21,148 bases of DNA from WTXA01 sp041741995 (GTDB lineage: Bacteria; Bacillota; TC1), in the NCBI GenBank assembly GCA_041741995.1, contig JBGSJN010000001.1:1-21148 (forward strand). The letters are read 5' to 3'. Shown here piece after piece: positions 1 to 7,603 of this stretch (position 1 is its first letter; each line of letters starts with the position of its first letter). Both the position numbers and the translations under genes were made by a program. The notes beneath the pieces are model-generated. The model saw only the letters and a program-made list of their open reading frames with translations. It did not search any database and was not told the DNA's origin.

Positions 1-1
1 A

Positions 2-106
2 GAACTCGTCGAGTACCTTGATTACTACAACAACCGTAGAATCAAAGAAAAACTGAAGGGCCTATCACCTGCATTACACAGGCAACAAGCCCTTTCGGTT
101 GCTTAA
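2..106 (+). CDS. IS3-family (IS150-like) transposase OrfB, C-terminal end only
   Basis: The first 34 codons of the window are open and end in TAA at 104-106. They read as the C-terminal tail of an IS3-family DDE transposase: a YYNNRRIKEKLKGLSPA-type stretch followed by LHRQQALSVA, which matches the family's usual YN..RI...LKGLSPxxYR.Q.L ending. The catalytic rve core lies outside the window. The gene is followed 10 bp later by the element's terminal inverted repeat, as expected for OrfB, which normally ends just inside the right end. Whether the complete copy is active cannot be judged. Confidence 0.85.
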   Translation, partial: ELVEYLDYYNNRRIKEKLKGLSPALHRQQALSVA

Positions 107-116
107 TTCTTTTCTT

Positions 117-140
117 GTCTAACTTTTTGGGTTCAGTTCA
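117..140 (-). repeat. Right terminal inverted repeat of the upstream IS150-like element
   Basis: Read on the minus strand, this 24-nt segment starts tgaactgaaccc and ends gttagac. It matches the left end at 21008-21031 at 22 of 24 positions. The tgaactg(c/a)accc tip is typical of the IS150 subgroup of IS3 elements. The element therefore ends at about position 140, 23 bp from the stop codon of the GNAT gene. Confidence 0.85.
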
Positions 141-162
141 AAATGCTTCTTCTTTTTATTTG

Positions 163-597
163 TCATTCTATATTTTTGACCATCAAGATATGTGGACAAT
201 CACCATCAAGATAACTACCCCCTCTTACTCTATAACCATGTTTTTCATAGAAGCTATGTACTCTACACTGGGCAGAAAGTTCAATAGAAGTAGCACCACA
301 TTGTTTAGCCTTTTCTTCAAGTGAAGTTAAGACAATACTACCTAAATTAAGATTCCGATAATCTGAAAGAACAGCCAAACGACCAACTATATAAACATTT
401 TGAAAAGGATCCTTTTGATACAAACGGCCTGTAGCAACAGGCTTCCCTTCTATATATAGAAGTAGATGAAAGGAAATATTATCAATAGCAACATCATCAA
501 ACTCATCAGTAAAGCCTTGTTCTTCTACAAAAACAATCTCCCTGATAGAACGAAGATCATCATTTAATTGTGTGAAAAATTGTTTCTCAATGTTCAT
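163..597 (-). CDS. GNAT family N-acetyltransferase (ElaA-like)
   Basis: A 144-residue protein of single-domain GNAT size. GNAT features run in order: an N-terminal helix with IREIVFVEEQGF (the ElaA/YitI-like 'R.iVFv.EQ' start), the beta4 strand VGRLAVLSDYR, the acetyl-CoA loop and helix RNLNLGSIVLTSLEEKAKQCG, and the C-terminal beta-alpha-beta SFYEKHGYRVRGGSYLDGDCPH. The acetyl-CoA loop is degenerate: the usual R-x-x-G-x-G/A reads R-N-L-N-L-G, with Asn where the first Gly is expected. A GAGG Shine-Dalgarno site precedes ATG 597. It starts 10 bp after the aminopeptidase stop, so it is probably the last gene of the minus-strand operon. The substrate is unknown. Its 3' end lies next to an IS end but appears complete. 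Confidence 0.85.
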   Translation of the reverse strand: MNIEKQFFTQLNDDLRSIREIVFVEEQGFTDEFDDVAIDNISFHLLLYIEGKPVATGRLYQKDPFQNVYIVGRLAVLSDYRNLNLGSIVLTSLEEKAKQCGATSIELSAQCRVHSFYEKHGYRVRGGSYLDGDCPHILMVKNIE

Positions 598-607
598 CTT
601 GTTATCC

Positions 608-2044
608 TCATGCTATAGAATTCTTAACCAACTTATACAATAACCTGGTACCATAACCAGTAGCACCCTTGCTGAAATAACCATCAGCCTCTTCAGTCCA
701 GGAAGGACCAGCAATATCAATATGCAACCAAGGAGTATCACCTACTACAGAACCAAGAAAAAGCCCAGCAGTAATAGTACCGGCAAAACGACCACCACTG
801 TTATTTAAATCAGCGTAGGGAGTTTCAATCAATTTCTTAAAATCCTCATCATGAGGTAGTTCCCAGACACGTTCACCAGTATCATTGGCAGCTGTCTTTA
901 ACTCACTCATAAACTCATCACTATTTGTAATAACTGCAGCAATCTTTTGACCAAGTGCCACCTCAGCAGCACCAGTCAGGGTAGCTATATCCACAACCTT
1001 ATCAACATGCTTCTCTGTTAGGATATAGTCTAGAGCATCAATCAAGGTTAGACGACCCTCTGCGTCAGTGTTAGTTATAAAAATTGACTTACCACTTCTT
1101 GAAGTAACAATATCATTAGGTCTATAACTATTGGCAGAAACTGAATTATCACAAGCTGCTACAACAGCTACAACATTAACTTTTAGTTTTTTTGAAGCAA
1201 TAGCTCCCATGGCAGCTATAACACTAGCAGCACCACTCATATCACCTTGCATCGATAACATACTATTAGCAGGCTTTATTGATAAACCACCAGAATCAAA
1301 AGTAATACCCTTACCAACAAGACCAATAATTTCTCCACCAACATTGCCCATATATTCCATAACAATTAGGCGTGGTTCATAATGGGAGCCTTGAGCAACT
1401 GCCAGGAAGGCATTCATTTTTAAGCCTGCAATTGCTGGTTTATCATAAATATTAACTTTGAAACCAGAGCTTTCACCTAGGGATTTAGCATTTATGGCCA
1501 AACTCTCCGGGTTAACAATATCTCCTGGTTCATTGGCTAGTTCTCTTGATAGAATAGTCATTTCTCCAAGAAGTATTCCTTCATCTATATTAGTTTGATA
1601 TGTTGCAAGATCCGGACCTCTACCCACAAGTATAAAATCTTCTATCATTTTATCTTTTTTCTTTGTTTGATACTTATTAAAGCTATATTGGCTTAAGGTT
1701 ATTGCTGTTGCAATGTTTTCTAGTGCATCACTGTTTATTAGTTGAGTTGGTAATATTATTCCAACACTATTTTCCTTAAGGGTAACAGCTTTCTTACTGG
1801 CATTGGCAATACCGCTTCTTAATACTTCCATATCCAGACTATCACCTAGTCCTACAAATATATGGTGTTTAAGTTCATTGCCTAGGTGGGTTGTAATATG
1901 GTGCAGGGTGTTTTTTTCTCCTTTAAAGAGGTCTTTGTTTATTAGAGTGTTTAGAATATTTTGGACATCATCTACTGCTAGTTCATTTTTGAATAGGGGA
2001 TAGATGCTGATATTTCCTTCGTAGTTATTTTGTAGTTTGATCAT
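608..2044 (-). CDS. pepA: Leucyl aminopeptidase, peptidase family M17 (PepA-type)
   Basis: A 478-residue, normal-length M17 enzyme: a cytosolic metallo-exopeptidase that removes N-terminal residues, usually as a hexamer with two metal ions. The C-terminal catalytic domain carries the metal and catalytic set with the expected spacing: GKGITFDSGG (K245, D250), MQGDMSG (D268) and the family signature NTDAEGRL at 325-332 (D327, E329, R331). The N-terminal ~160 residues form the less conserved macro-like domain. A strong AAGGAG site lies upstream of ATG 2044. The start lies inside the 3' end of the malY-like gene (20-bp overlap, different frame), which suggests translational coupling. The overlap with a C-S lyase suits a role in cysteinyl-peptide and sulfur amino-acid turnover; that link is inference. 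Confidence 0.95.
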   Translation of the reverse strand: MIKLQNNYEGNISIYPLFKNELAVDDVQNILNTLINKDLFKGEKNTLHHITTHLGNELKHHIFVGLGDSLDMEVLRSGIANASKKAVTLKENSVGIILPTQLINSDALENIATAITLSQYSFNKYQTKKKDKMIEDFILVGRGPDLATYQTNIDEGILLGEMTILSRELANEPGDIVNPESLAINAKSLGESSGFKVNIYDKPAIAGLKMNAFLAVAQGSHYEPRLIVMEYMGNVGGEIIGLVGKGITFDSGGLSIKPANSMLSMQGDMSGAASVIAAMGAIASKKLKVNVVAVVAACDNSVSANSYRPNDIVTSRSGKSIFITNTDAEGRLTLIDALDYILTEKHVDKVVDIATLTGAAEVALGQKIAAVITNSDEFMSELKTAANDTGERVWELPHDEDFKKLIETPYADLNNSGGRFAGTITAGLFLGSVVGDTPWLHIDIAGPSWTEEADGYFSKGATGYGTRLLYKLVKNSIA

Positions 2045-3194
2045 TTGATATCTCCTTTATAGCTTTGCTTATTCTGCTCATTCCTTCAATTAAGATACTT
2101 TTTGGGCATCCTATATTTATTCTTAGGTATCCTTTTCCTTCTTCTCCGAATATGAGACCGTCTACTAGCATTACGTTGTTCTTTATTAGTGTTTCATGAA
2201 TATGTGTGTGATCTCCATATTCACTAAAGTCCAGCCACATTAGGAAAGTACCTTCCGGGGTACTTACTTTTACGTCTGGTAGGTTTTCTTTTAGGTAGGA
2301 GATAACAAAATCTCTGTTATCTTCTAAATAGATAACTAATTCATGCAGCCATGGGTCACAGTCAGTATAGGCAGCTTCTAGGGCTATGATACCAAAGGTG
2401 TTTCCTTCATGTAACCCCAATGCTCTAAGTTTGGTGTAGAAACTGTAGCGCAGTTTTTCATCTGGGATTATGGCGACAGAGGTACTTAGTCCTGGTATGT
2501 TGAAGGTTTTGCTTGGGGCTATCATGGTTATGGAGTTTGCTTTTGCGTATTCACTTATTGTACTTATGGTTAGGTGTTGGTTTCCTTTGTAGATGATGTC
2601 GCTGTGGATTTCATCTGAGATTATGAGGACTGAGTATTTTTGTGCTAGTGCAACAATTCCTTCCAACTCGTCCTTTGTATATACCCTGCCTGTTGGGTTG
2701 TGTGGGTTGCAGAGCAGGAGGGCTTTGGCTGTTTTCATGCCTTGTTCCAGGTTTTCGAAGTCTATCATGAATTTGCCGTTTATTAGTTTTAGTGGGTTTT
2801 TTATTAGTTTTCTGCCATTTTTTTCTATTACTCTATAGAAGGGGGTGTAGACTGGGGTTTGTATTATGATGCTGTCTCCTTCATTGGTCCAGGCGTCTAT
2901 GGCGATGCCAACTCCTGTCATTACTCCCGGGGTGATGAAGATCCATTTTTTTTGTAGTTCCAGATTGTGTCTTCTTTGGCAGTAGTTTATTATTGAATTG
3001 TAGAAGCCCTGGTCTAGTATGGTGTATCCAAGTATTGGGTGGGTTACTCTTTCTATGATTGCTTCCATTATTGGTGGTGCTGTCAGGAAGTCTGTGTCTG
3101 CTACTGTGAAGGGTAGTGTTTCTCTATTGTCTAGGGTGTCCCATTTTTCTGATTTTGTGTTTTGTCTATTTAAAATTTTATTAAAATCGTACAT
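2025..3194 (-). CDS. MalY/PatB-type PLP-dependent C-S lyase (cystathionine beta-lyase)
   Basis: A 389-residue fold-type I PLP enzyme. Visible motifs are the N-terminal KWD and PFTVADTDF (MalY/PatB 'WVADMDF'-like), LGYTILDQGFY, FITPGVMTGVGIAI, CNPHNPTGR (162-170), SDEIHSDI (193-200), the PLP-lysine motif PSKTFNIPGL (K229) and the C-terminal substrate-carboxylate arginine region YLRINIGCP. MalY/PatB enzymes cleave cystathionine or cysteine S-conjugates to a thiol, pyruvate and ammonia. An AGGA Shine-Dalgarno site lies 5 nt before ATG 3194. It is the first gene of an operon with the aminopeptidase and acetyltransferase. It could also act as a general aminotransferase, but the N-terminal motifs favour the C-S lyase branch. 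Confidence 0.9.
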   Translation of the reverse strand: MYDFNKILNRQNTKSEKWDTLDNRETLPFTVADTDFLTAPPIMEAIIERVTHPILGYTILDQGFYNSIINYCQRRHNLELQKKWIFITPGVMTGVGIAIDAWTNEGDSIIIQTPVYTPFYRVIEKNGRKLIKNPLKLINGKFMIDFENLEQGMKTAKALLLCNPHNPTGRVYTKDELEGIVALAQKYSVLIISDEIHSDIIYKGNQHLTISTISEYAKANSITMIAPSKTFNIPGLSTSVAIIPDEKLRYSFYTKLRALGLHEGNTFGIIALEAAYTDCDPWLHELVIYLEDNRDFVISYLKENLPDVKVSTPEGTFLMWLDFSEYGDHTHIHETLIKNNVMLVDGLIFGEEGKGYLRINIGCPKSILIEGMSRISKAIKEISNDQTTK

Positions 3195-3254
3195 GTTGTT
3201 CCTGGCCTTTCTTATTTGTTTTTTTGTTTACTTTTGTTTTTTCTTTACTTACAA

Positions 3255-3263
3255 ATTATATCA
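3255..3263 (-). promoter_or_regulatory. Extended -10 candidate for the malY-pepA-GNAT operon
   Basis: On the minus strand this reads TGA-TATAAT, a TGn extended -10 box about 60 nt upstream of the malY-like start. No convincing -35 hexamer is visible. It lies back to back with the plus-strand extended -10 at 3290-3298. Confidence 0.45.
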
Positions 3264-3289
3264 AAGAAATAGGTTATTTAGAATTTTTT

Positions 3290-3298
3290 TGCTATAAT
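3290..3298 (+). promoter_or_regulatory. Extended -10 candidate for the plsC pair
   Basis: TGC-TATAAT lies 20 nt upstream of the first acyltransferase start. It is a consensus -10 with a TGn extension and a poor -35. It faces away from the malY operon promoter, so this ~120-bp spacer serves both divergent operons. Confidence 0.5.
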
Positions 3299-3318
3299 TT
3301 AGTTTGAGGTGATTTATT

Positions 3319-3891
3319 ATGTTCTATAGTTTTATTTGGTATTTGTGTCATGTGATAGCTTTTGTTCTTGGGGGGATTTCTTTTAAGAATAGGGAGAATA
3401 TTCCGTTAGAGGGTTCTTTTATTTGTGCTGGTAATCATAGGAGTAGTATTGATCCTTTTTTGATTGGTCTTGGGATGAGGAGGCAGATGGCTTTTGTGGC
3501 TAAGGATTCTTTGTTTAGGATTCCGGTTATTAAGCATTTGCTTAGGTGGGTTAATGCGAATCCTATTGATAGGAGTGGTAGTCCTAAGTTGGTTATATCT
3601 AAAACTGTGGAGATTTTAAGGGGTGGTAAGCCTATTGCTATATTTCCTGAGGGTACTAGGAATAAGGGGGTTGAGTCTTTGATGGATTTTAAGAAGGGTG
3701 CTGCTCTTCTGGCTATTGAGGCTGGTGTGCCTATTGTGCCTGTTGGTATTAAGAATTCTAGTAAAACCTTTGGTAGGAAGACGGTTATTTATGGTAAGCC
3801 GATTATGCCACCTGAGGGTAATGATAAGTTGAGTAGGGATGCTTTGACAAAGACTCTTTATGATGAGATTTTGAAGTTGTTGGTTGATTAG
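3319..3891 (+). CDS. plsC: Lysophospholipid acyltransferase, PlsC family (copy 1)
   Basis: A 190-residue 1-acyl-sn-glycerol-3-phosphate acyltransferase family protein, a membrane-surface enzyme that transfers an acyl group to lysophosphatidic acid. The catalytic block I NHRSSID is at 39-45 (H40, D45), block III FPEGTRN at 109-115, and block IV VPIVPVGI follows. A hydrophobic N-terminus of about 20 residues (FYSFIWYLCHVIAFVLGGI) gives membrane association. GAGGTGA lies 6 nt before ATG. The coding strand is very rich in G and T and poor in C. A second PlsC paralogue follows 44 bp downstream, so one of the two may use a different lysolipid or acyl donor. Confidence 0.92.
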   Translation: MFYSFIWYLCHVIAFVLGGISFKNRENIPLEGSFICAGNHRSSIDPFLIGLGMRRQMAFVAKDSLFRIPVIKHLLRWVNANPIDRSGSPKLVISKTVEILRGGKPIAIFPEGTRNKGVESLMDFKKGAALLAIEAGVPIVPVGIKNSSKTFGRKTVIYGKPIMPPEGNDKLSRDALTKTLYDEILKLLVD

Positions 3892-3935
3892 TAGTTAGTT
3901 GATTAGTTGATTGTATATATAGATTGGAGTCTTTT

Positions 3936-4526
3936 ATGGTTTATTTTATAGTGTCGCATTTTATGAAGTTTTTGTTGATGATTACCAGGGGTTTGAAGAT
4001 TTATGGTAGGGAGAATATTCCTCGTCATGGTGCTTTTCTTCTTGTTAGTAATCATAAGAGTAATAATGATCCTTTTGTGTTGGCTGCTGCTACTACTAGG
4101 CTTATCTCCTTTATGGGTAAGGCTAGTTTGTTTAGGCATCCTGTTGCTAAGTTGGTGCTTGGTGGTGGTTTGAAGGCTTTTCCTGTTGATAGGGAGGGTG
4201 ATCCTAGGATTGTTTTGAATCAGTCTGTTGATATTTTAATGAAGGGTCGTCCTACTGCTATGTTTCCTGAGGGTACTAGGAATAGGGTTGATGATTCTTT
4301 GGGTGAGTTTAAGAAGGGTGCGGCTCTTGTAGCAATTAGGGCTGGTGTTCCTGTGTTGCCTGTGGCTATTCTTGGTATTAATAGGAAGAAGAGTAAGATT
4401 TATGCTTTGTTTGGTGAGCCTCTTTATCCTCCTACAAACACAAGGGAGAATGTTAATGCTTTCAATCAGGAGATGCATGATGCTGTTGCTAAGTTAATTG
4501 ATGATTTAAAAGGGAAGATGGATTAG
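3936..4526 (+). CDS. plsC: Lysophospholipid acyltransferase, PlsC family (copy 2)
   Basis: A 196-residue paralogue of the gene just upstream with the same architecture: a hydrophobic N-terminus (residues 1-20), NHKSNND at 39-45 (H40, D45), FPEGTRN at 110-116, then FKKGAALVAIRAGVPVLPVAI. ATG 3936 is chosen because GGAG lies 6 nt upstream; an in-frame TTG at 3924 would add four residues but lacks its own site. The two copies share GRENIP/NRENIP, DPF and FPEGTRN blocks but differ widely elsewhere, so the tandem duplication is old. Probably co-transcribed with copy 1 and ended by the hairpin at 4571-4596. Confidence 0.92.
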   Translation: MVYFIVSHFMKFLLMITRGLKIYGRENIPRHGAFLLVSNHKSNNDPFVLAAATTRLISFMGKASLFRHPVAKLVLGGGLKAFPVDREGDPRIVLNQSVDILMKGRPTAMFPEGTRNRVDDSLGEFKKGAALVAIRAGVPVLPVAILGINRKKSKIYALFGEPLYPPTNTRENVNAFNQEMHDAVAKLIDDLKGKMD

Positions 4527-4570
4527 TAGTATTTGTGATATATGTTGTGAATTAATATATATGTATTGAC

Positions 4571-4596
4571 TGGGAGCTTAAGGCTCCCTATTTTAA
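4571..4596 (+). terminator. Probable intrinsic terminator after the plsC pair
   Basis: GGGAGC (4572-4577) and GCTCCC (4583-4588) form a 6-bp GC-rich stem with a 5-nt loop, followed by the weak U-tract TATTTTAAT. It is 45 bp past the second plsC stop. Confidence 0.7.
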
Positions 4597-4740
4597 TGTC
4601 TAAAATAATATTAAAGATAAAATCAATTGAAAATTGAATATATATATATATATATCATAATATATTGAAATATATTTGAATGTATGATATTTTTACATTA
4701 ATAATATAAATTCCATCTTAGAGAATAATCCAGTAAGTCA
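4597..4740. other. AT-rich spacer with (TA)n tract upstream of the toxin fragment
   Basis: No gene or clear Shine-Dalgarno site is seen here. It holds an alternating TA tract (about 4638-4656) and several near-palindromic ATATATT blocks. Stop codons occur in all forward frames. The missing N-terminal part of the downstream toxin is not encoded here, so the coding homology of that protein appears to begin abruptly near 4740. Confidence 0.6.
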
Positions 4741-4776
4741 TATATTGTAAGCAGGGTACGCCAGGGCGGTGAGGCT

Positions 4777-6438
4777 ATGGTGGGTTATTCTTCTGGTCTT
4801 CTATATGTCCTTGGTGTACCTACTCAATATTATGGAGGTAACTTTACTATTGATGTGGATCATAACAGTTCATCTGTAGTTAGTCTTGATAATACACGTT
4901 CTGATGAATTAGGATTTATGTTAGCATCTGGTAGTATGGCTTCATCTTTGGAACATGTTGTGATGGAACAGGTGTTCCAATTGCCTGGTGTTTCAGCGGT
5001 TAAAGTAATGGAAGAAGCTAGAAGTAGGAATATACCGATATTAGATATTACCATAGATAATTATGCTGAGATGAATTCAATTCTTAGTGCTCCTGCTTCC
5101 GTACGCCTTGATATCTTTCAGTTGATAAATGAGAATACGGTTATTTCTATTCCAAGTAGGCAGATTGACTACTATGGTTGGTTTGGGACCGGGTATATTG
5201 TTTCTGATACGGAGACTTGTGGTAATGCCTACAGGTTATGTGGCAGTTTGTCTGATAGTATGTCAGGTGGCGCTACTGCAATAAAAGTTGGGATTGGTGC
5301 ATTGGCTGCTCTTGATATTGTTCTTTGTGTCATGGATCTGATGATATTGTTGCAGGTAATGATGCCGGCTAGCGGTCTTGTTTCTTTTGCTGCGGTGTCT
5401 CTTCCTGCTGTAACAGCTATTGTGTTATTGACTCTTGGCTGCATGTCGTTGACATATAGTTTAGTAAACTATTATCATTATCTCGATACAGGTGATGAGC
5501 AGTATGCCTATAACATGTTGTTTAACTTGATTCCGAATGTTCTTGTTTTTAGTGTAGTCAAGTTTCTCGCTAACTTTGGTCCTTTTCCTGCTACGATTTT
5601 CAGCAGAGTTTCTGGATTCTTGGATCAAGGAGCTAATAGTCTTATCCTTAAGTACGGTGATGAGTTTGCTCAGCTGGTTGCCAAAAGGGGAAGCGCTGCA
5701 ATTGACTATATTAATGGATGCGATATTAGCGTTATTAATACTGTAAAAGGCTTTGGTAATGATGGTATTAATGCGTTATTGAAATATAAGGGTGATCTTA
5801 TTGCTATAATAGGTAGTTTTAGTGATAATGCAGATGATGTAGTAGGTTTTGTTATCAAATTTGGTGATGAGGCTGTTGATGCTATGATGAATGGTATCAG
5901 TCCTGCGTTGATTAATAGTCTTGATGAACTTGGTATTGCTCCTATTGACTATGTGAAATATAATATAGTAAGTAAAGAGATTGCTGAGATGGTAGAAGGG
6001 ACTGAGTCAATAATAAAAAATGGTCTCAGAAACATAAGTGTTACAAGAAATGTTTGTATTTCAGCCGAAGAAGTTAATGCTTGGTGGAGTGCAAGAGGTT
6101 ACACAAATCCATATAAAGTTAATACCATAATTCATGAAATAACATTAACGGAAAACACCCAATTTGTAAGAGTTATTCCAGAAGGTGCTGATATGGTTGG
6201 TGGCTGGGTTATGAAGTTTGAGGATATTCAAGGATTAACAGCACAACAAATTCAAAATAAATTTGCTTTGCCTTCTACACCAGTGTATGTTTGCGATGTT
6301 GAACTTGAAGCTGGAAGTATAATAAGGTGTGGTATAACGGGGCCTCAAGAACAATTCGGTGGATCAGGTGGAGGATTACAATTTGACTTGATGCAACAAT
6401 GGATTGGTGATTTTACAAATAAAAGACTATTACCATAA
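4777..6438 (+). CDS. Polymorphic toxin C-terminal portion: pre-toxin region plus TNT-like toxin tip (5'-truncated)
   Basis: The open frame gives 553 residues. Residues 1-165 resemble the region after the transglutaminase domain of large clostridial polymorphic toxins (LEHVVMEQVF, IPSRQIDYYGW, GTGYIVSDTET). Residues 168-270 hold about three hydrophobic segments. Residues 288-405 form helical pre-toxin sequence with degenerate KYGDE repeats. Residues 428-553 are the toxin tip: FVRV (R465), GGWVMKFEDIQGLT, QIQNKFALP, YVCDVELEAGSIIR (R517), FGGSGGGLQF (Q535), then FTNKRLLP. The GGGxQ(Y/F) block with an upstream Arg recalls TNT-type NAD+ glycohydrolases; that activity is inferred. The family's long N-terminal region is absent, there is only a weak GGTGAG before ATG, and in-frame upstream codons back to TAA 4726-4728 also look coding. 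The frame therefore looks 5'-truncated. An apparent immunity gene follows 14 bp later. Base composition turns AT-richer from about 5995, where the tip begins. Confidence 0.72.
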   Translation: MVGYSSGLLYVLGVPTQYYGGNFTIDVDHNSSSVVSLDNTRSDELGFMLASGSMASSLEHVVMEQVFQLPGVSAVKVMEEARSRNIPILDITIDNYAEMNSILSAPASVRLDIFQLINENTVISIPSRQIDYYGWFGTGYIVSDTETCGNAYRLCGSLSDSMSGGATAIKVGIGALAALDIVLCVMDLMILLQVMMPASGLVSFAAVSLPAVTAIVLLTLGCMSLTYSLVNYYHYLDTGDEQYAYNMLFNLIPNVLVFSVVKFLANFGPFPATIFSRVSGFLDQGANSLILKYGDEFAQLVAKRGSAAIDYINGCDISVINTVKGFGNDGINALLKYKGDLIAIIGSFSDNADDVVGFVIKFGDEAVDAMMNGISPALINSLDELGIAPIDYVKYNIVSKEIAEMVEGTESIIKNGLRNISVTRNVCISAEEVNAWWSARGYTNPYKVNTIIHEITLTENTQFVRVIPEGADMVGGWVMKFEDIQGLTAQQIQNKFALPSTPVYVCDVELEAGSIIRCGITGPQEQFGGSGGGLQFDLMQQWIGDFTNKRLLP

Positions 6439-6452
6439 AGGAGGTTTTATGA

Positions 6453-6812
6453 ATGATAGCATATAATATAAATGATGATTCTATCTTAATAGTTAATAAC
6501 AAACAAACAGATTTTAAGCACAATATTAATAAAGTGATTGAAATAGGTGGACTATTGATTGTTCATATATTTGATTCTTTTGAAAAAAAAGGCTATATAA
6601 AAATGCCTGAGCAACCTGTTAATAGTGTATTTGCAGTAAATATAAATGGTGATATCGAGTGGAATATAAAGGATATAATCCATAATGATGATATGTATAC
6701 GGGTATTACTGTTGATGAAAATGGAAACCTGATAGTAAATACATTTGCAGGTATAGCGAAAATAATTGATATTAATACAAAAAAAATAATTGGAAAAGTT
6801 GTGACAAAATAA
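6453..6812 (+). CDS. Probable immunity protein for the adjacent toxin tip
   Basis: A 119-residue, strand-rich cytosolic protein with no signal peptide. Its pattern (ILIVNNKQ, VIEIGGLLIVHIF, VFAVNINGDIEWNIKDI, YTGITVDENGNLIVNTFAG, KIIDINTKKIIGK) looks like two or three beta-propeller-like blades. Such proteins are common next to polymorphic-toxin tips; the assignment rests on position and fold pattern. AAAGGAGG lies 8 nt before ATG 6453. The upstream ATG at 6449 opens only a 5-codon frame. The gene starts 14 bp after the toxin stop with AT-rich composition like the toxin tip, so tip and immunity gene probably arrived as one cassette. It should bind and block the toxin tip. Confidence 0.7.
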   Translation: MIAYNINDDSILIVNNKQTDFKHNINKVIEIGGLLIVHIFDSFEKKGYIKMPEQPVNSVFAVNINGDIEWNIKDIIHNDDMYTGITVDENGNLIVNTFAGIAKIIDINTKKIIGKVVTK

Positions 6813-6827
6813 TATGTTGAAATATAA

Positions 6828-6884
6828 TCGGGTTGGTTCGACTTTTGTAAAATTACAATGATAAAGTTGTTTGCATACAAAAAG
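6828..6884. repeat. Cassette-border repeat, copy A
   Basis: This ~56-bp segment (ggttggttcgac, then caatgataaagttgt, then caaaaagaa) recurs with about three quarters identity at 7664-7719. Each copy lies just downstream of an immunity-like gene. It may be the end of a lost insertion element or a short non-autonomous repeat. No ORF is present. Confidence 0.6.
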
Positions 6885-6947
6885 AATATTTAACTATACA
6901 AAACCCTTACTTATCCACTGCTGAGAATTTAGAAAGGGAATAATAGT

Positions 6948-7550
6948 ATGGATGATAAATACTTGGAAGCTAAAAAATTATTCGTAAAGTATGGTTATAG
7001 TGGCTATATAATGATGCGTGAATCATTTGATAATGATTTTAAAAAATATATGGAATATGCAGTTCCAAAGGAACTGCAACTTGAATGGGCTCATGAATAT
7101 CAAGATGAATTATTAAAAATAACTTATGCATCGAAAAATAATAGACAGCTATTACATAATTTCACAAGATTTTCTACAAGTATAAGTGATAATAAGGAAT
7201 ATGGGAATCTAACAAGGGTTATTAAACTTATACAAAATATTGAGAGTAAATTAGATTCTTTTACGAAAGAACGCATTGCTGAAGTTTTTTTACGTTATAT
7301 TATCAGTGTTTATATTCGCCGTAATATAGAATATGATGAAGAAATAACTGAGTTAGAACAAATTGTTGTTAGCTGGTTGAATGAAATTATAGAAGGGCCG
7401 ATTCATGTAGATCAATCATACTTTGAAAATACCGATGAAATGGATCCAAGCTTTCCTGTAGAACTATTTGAACCAGAAAAAATAAAACAAGATGCCAGGA
7501 TTGTATTAAAGGAATGGGAAAGAAATAGAGTTGAATATGGCAACAAATAA
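6948..7550 (+). CDS. Orphan immunity-like protein, alpha-helical
   Basis: A 200-residue, charged, apparently all-helical cytosolic protein. The N-terminus (EAKKLFVKYGYSGYIMMRES, then YMEYAVPKELQLEWAHEY) resembles immunity-type proteins seen in Firmicutes toxin loci that start with 'MxRE...EYxxYxVPKExExxW'; I recognise the pattern but not a named family. A long helical middle (NLTRVIKLIQNIESKL, AEVFLRYIISVYIRR) and an acidic C-terminal part (ENTDEMDPSFPVELFEPEK) follow. AAAGGGA lies upstream of ATG. There is no toxin tip directly upstream. It is flanked by the two border repeats and ended by a hairpin at 7604-7645, as expected of an immunity gene kept after its toxin was lost. Confidence 0.6.
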   Translation: MDDKYLEAKKLFVKYGYSGYIMMRESFDNDFKKYMEYAVPKELQLEWAHEYQDELLKITYASKNNRQLLHNFTRFSTSISDNKEYGNLTRVIKLIQNIESKLDSFTKERIAEVFLRYIISVYIRRNIEYDEEITELEQIVVSWLNEIIEGPIHVDQSYFENTDEMDPSFPVELFEPEKIKQDARIVLKEWERNRVEYGNK

Positions 7551-7603
7551 TTAATCTTATCTAATCAAATATTATGGATAACTTTCTATAAAGTCTTAAA
7601 TTC

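Noticed and set aside
4236..4478. Minus-strand open frames within the plsC genes (3903-4139, 4236-4478)
   Set aside because: They are antisense shadows produced by the very low C content of the plsC coding strand; low-complexity translations and no RBS.
4638..4656. TA tract as a CRISPR or origin-like element
   Set aside because: It is a simple dinucleotide run without repeat-spacer structure or DnaA boxes.
6449..6466. ATG 6449 as the immunity gene start
   Set aside because: It opens only five codons before a stop; ATG 6453 in another frame gives the 119-residue protein with better RBS spacing.
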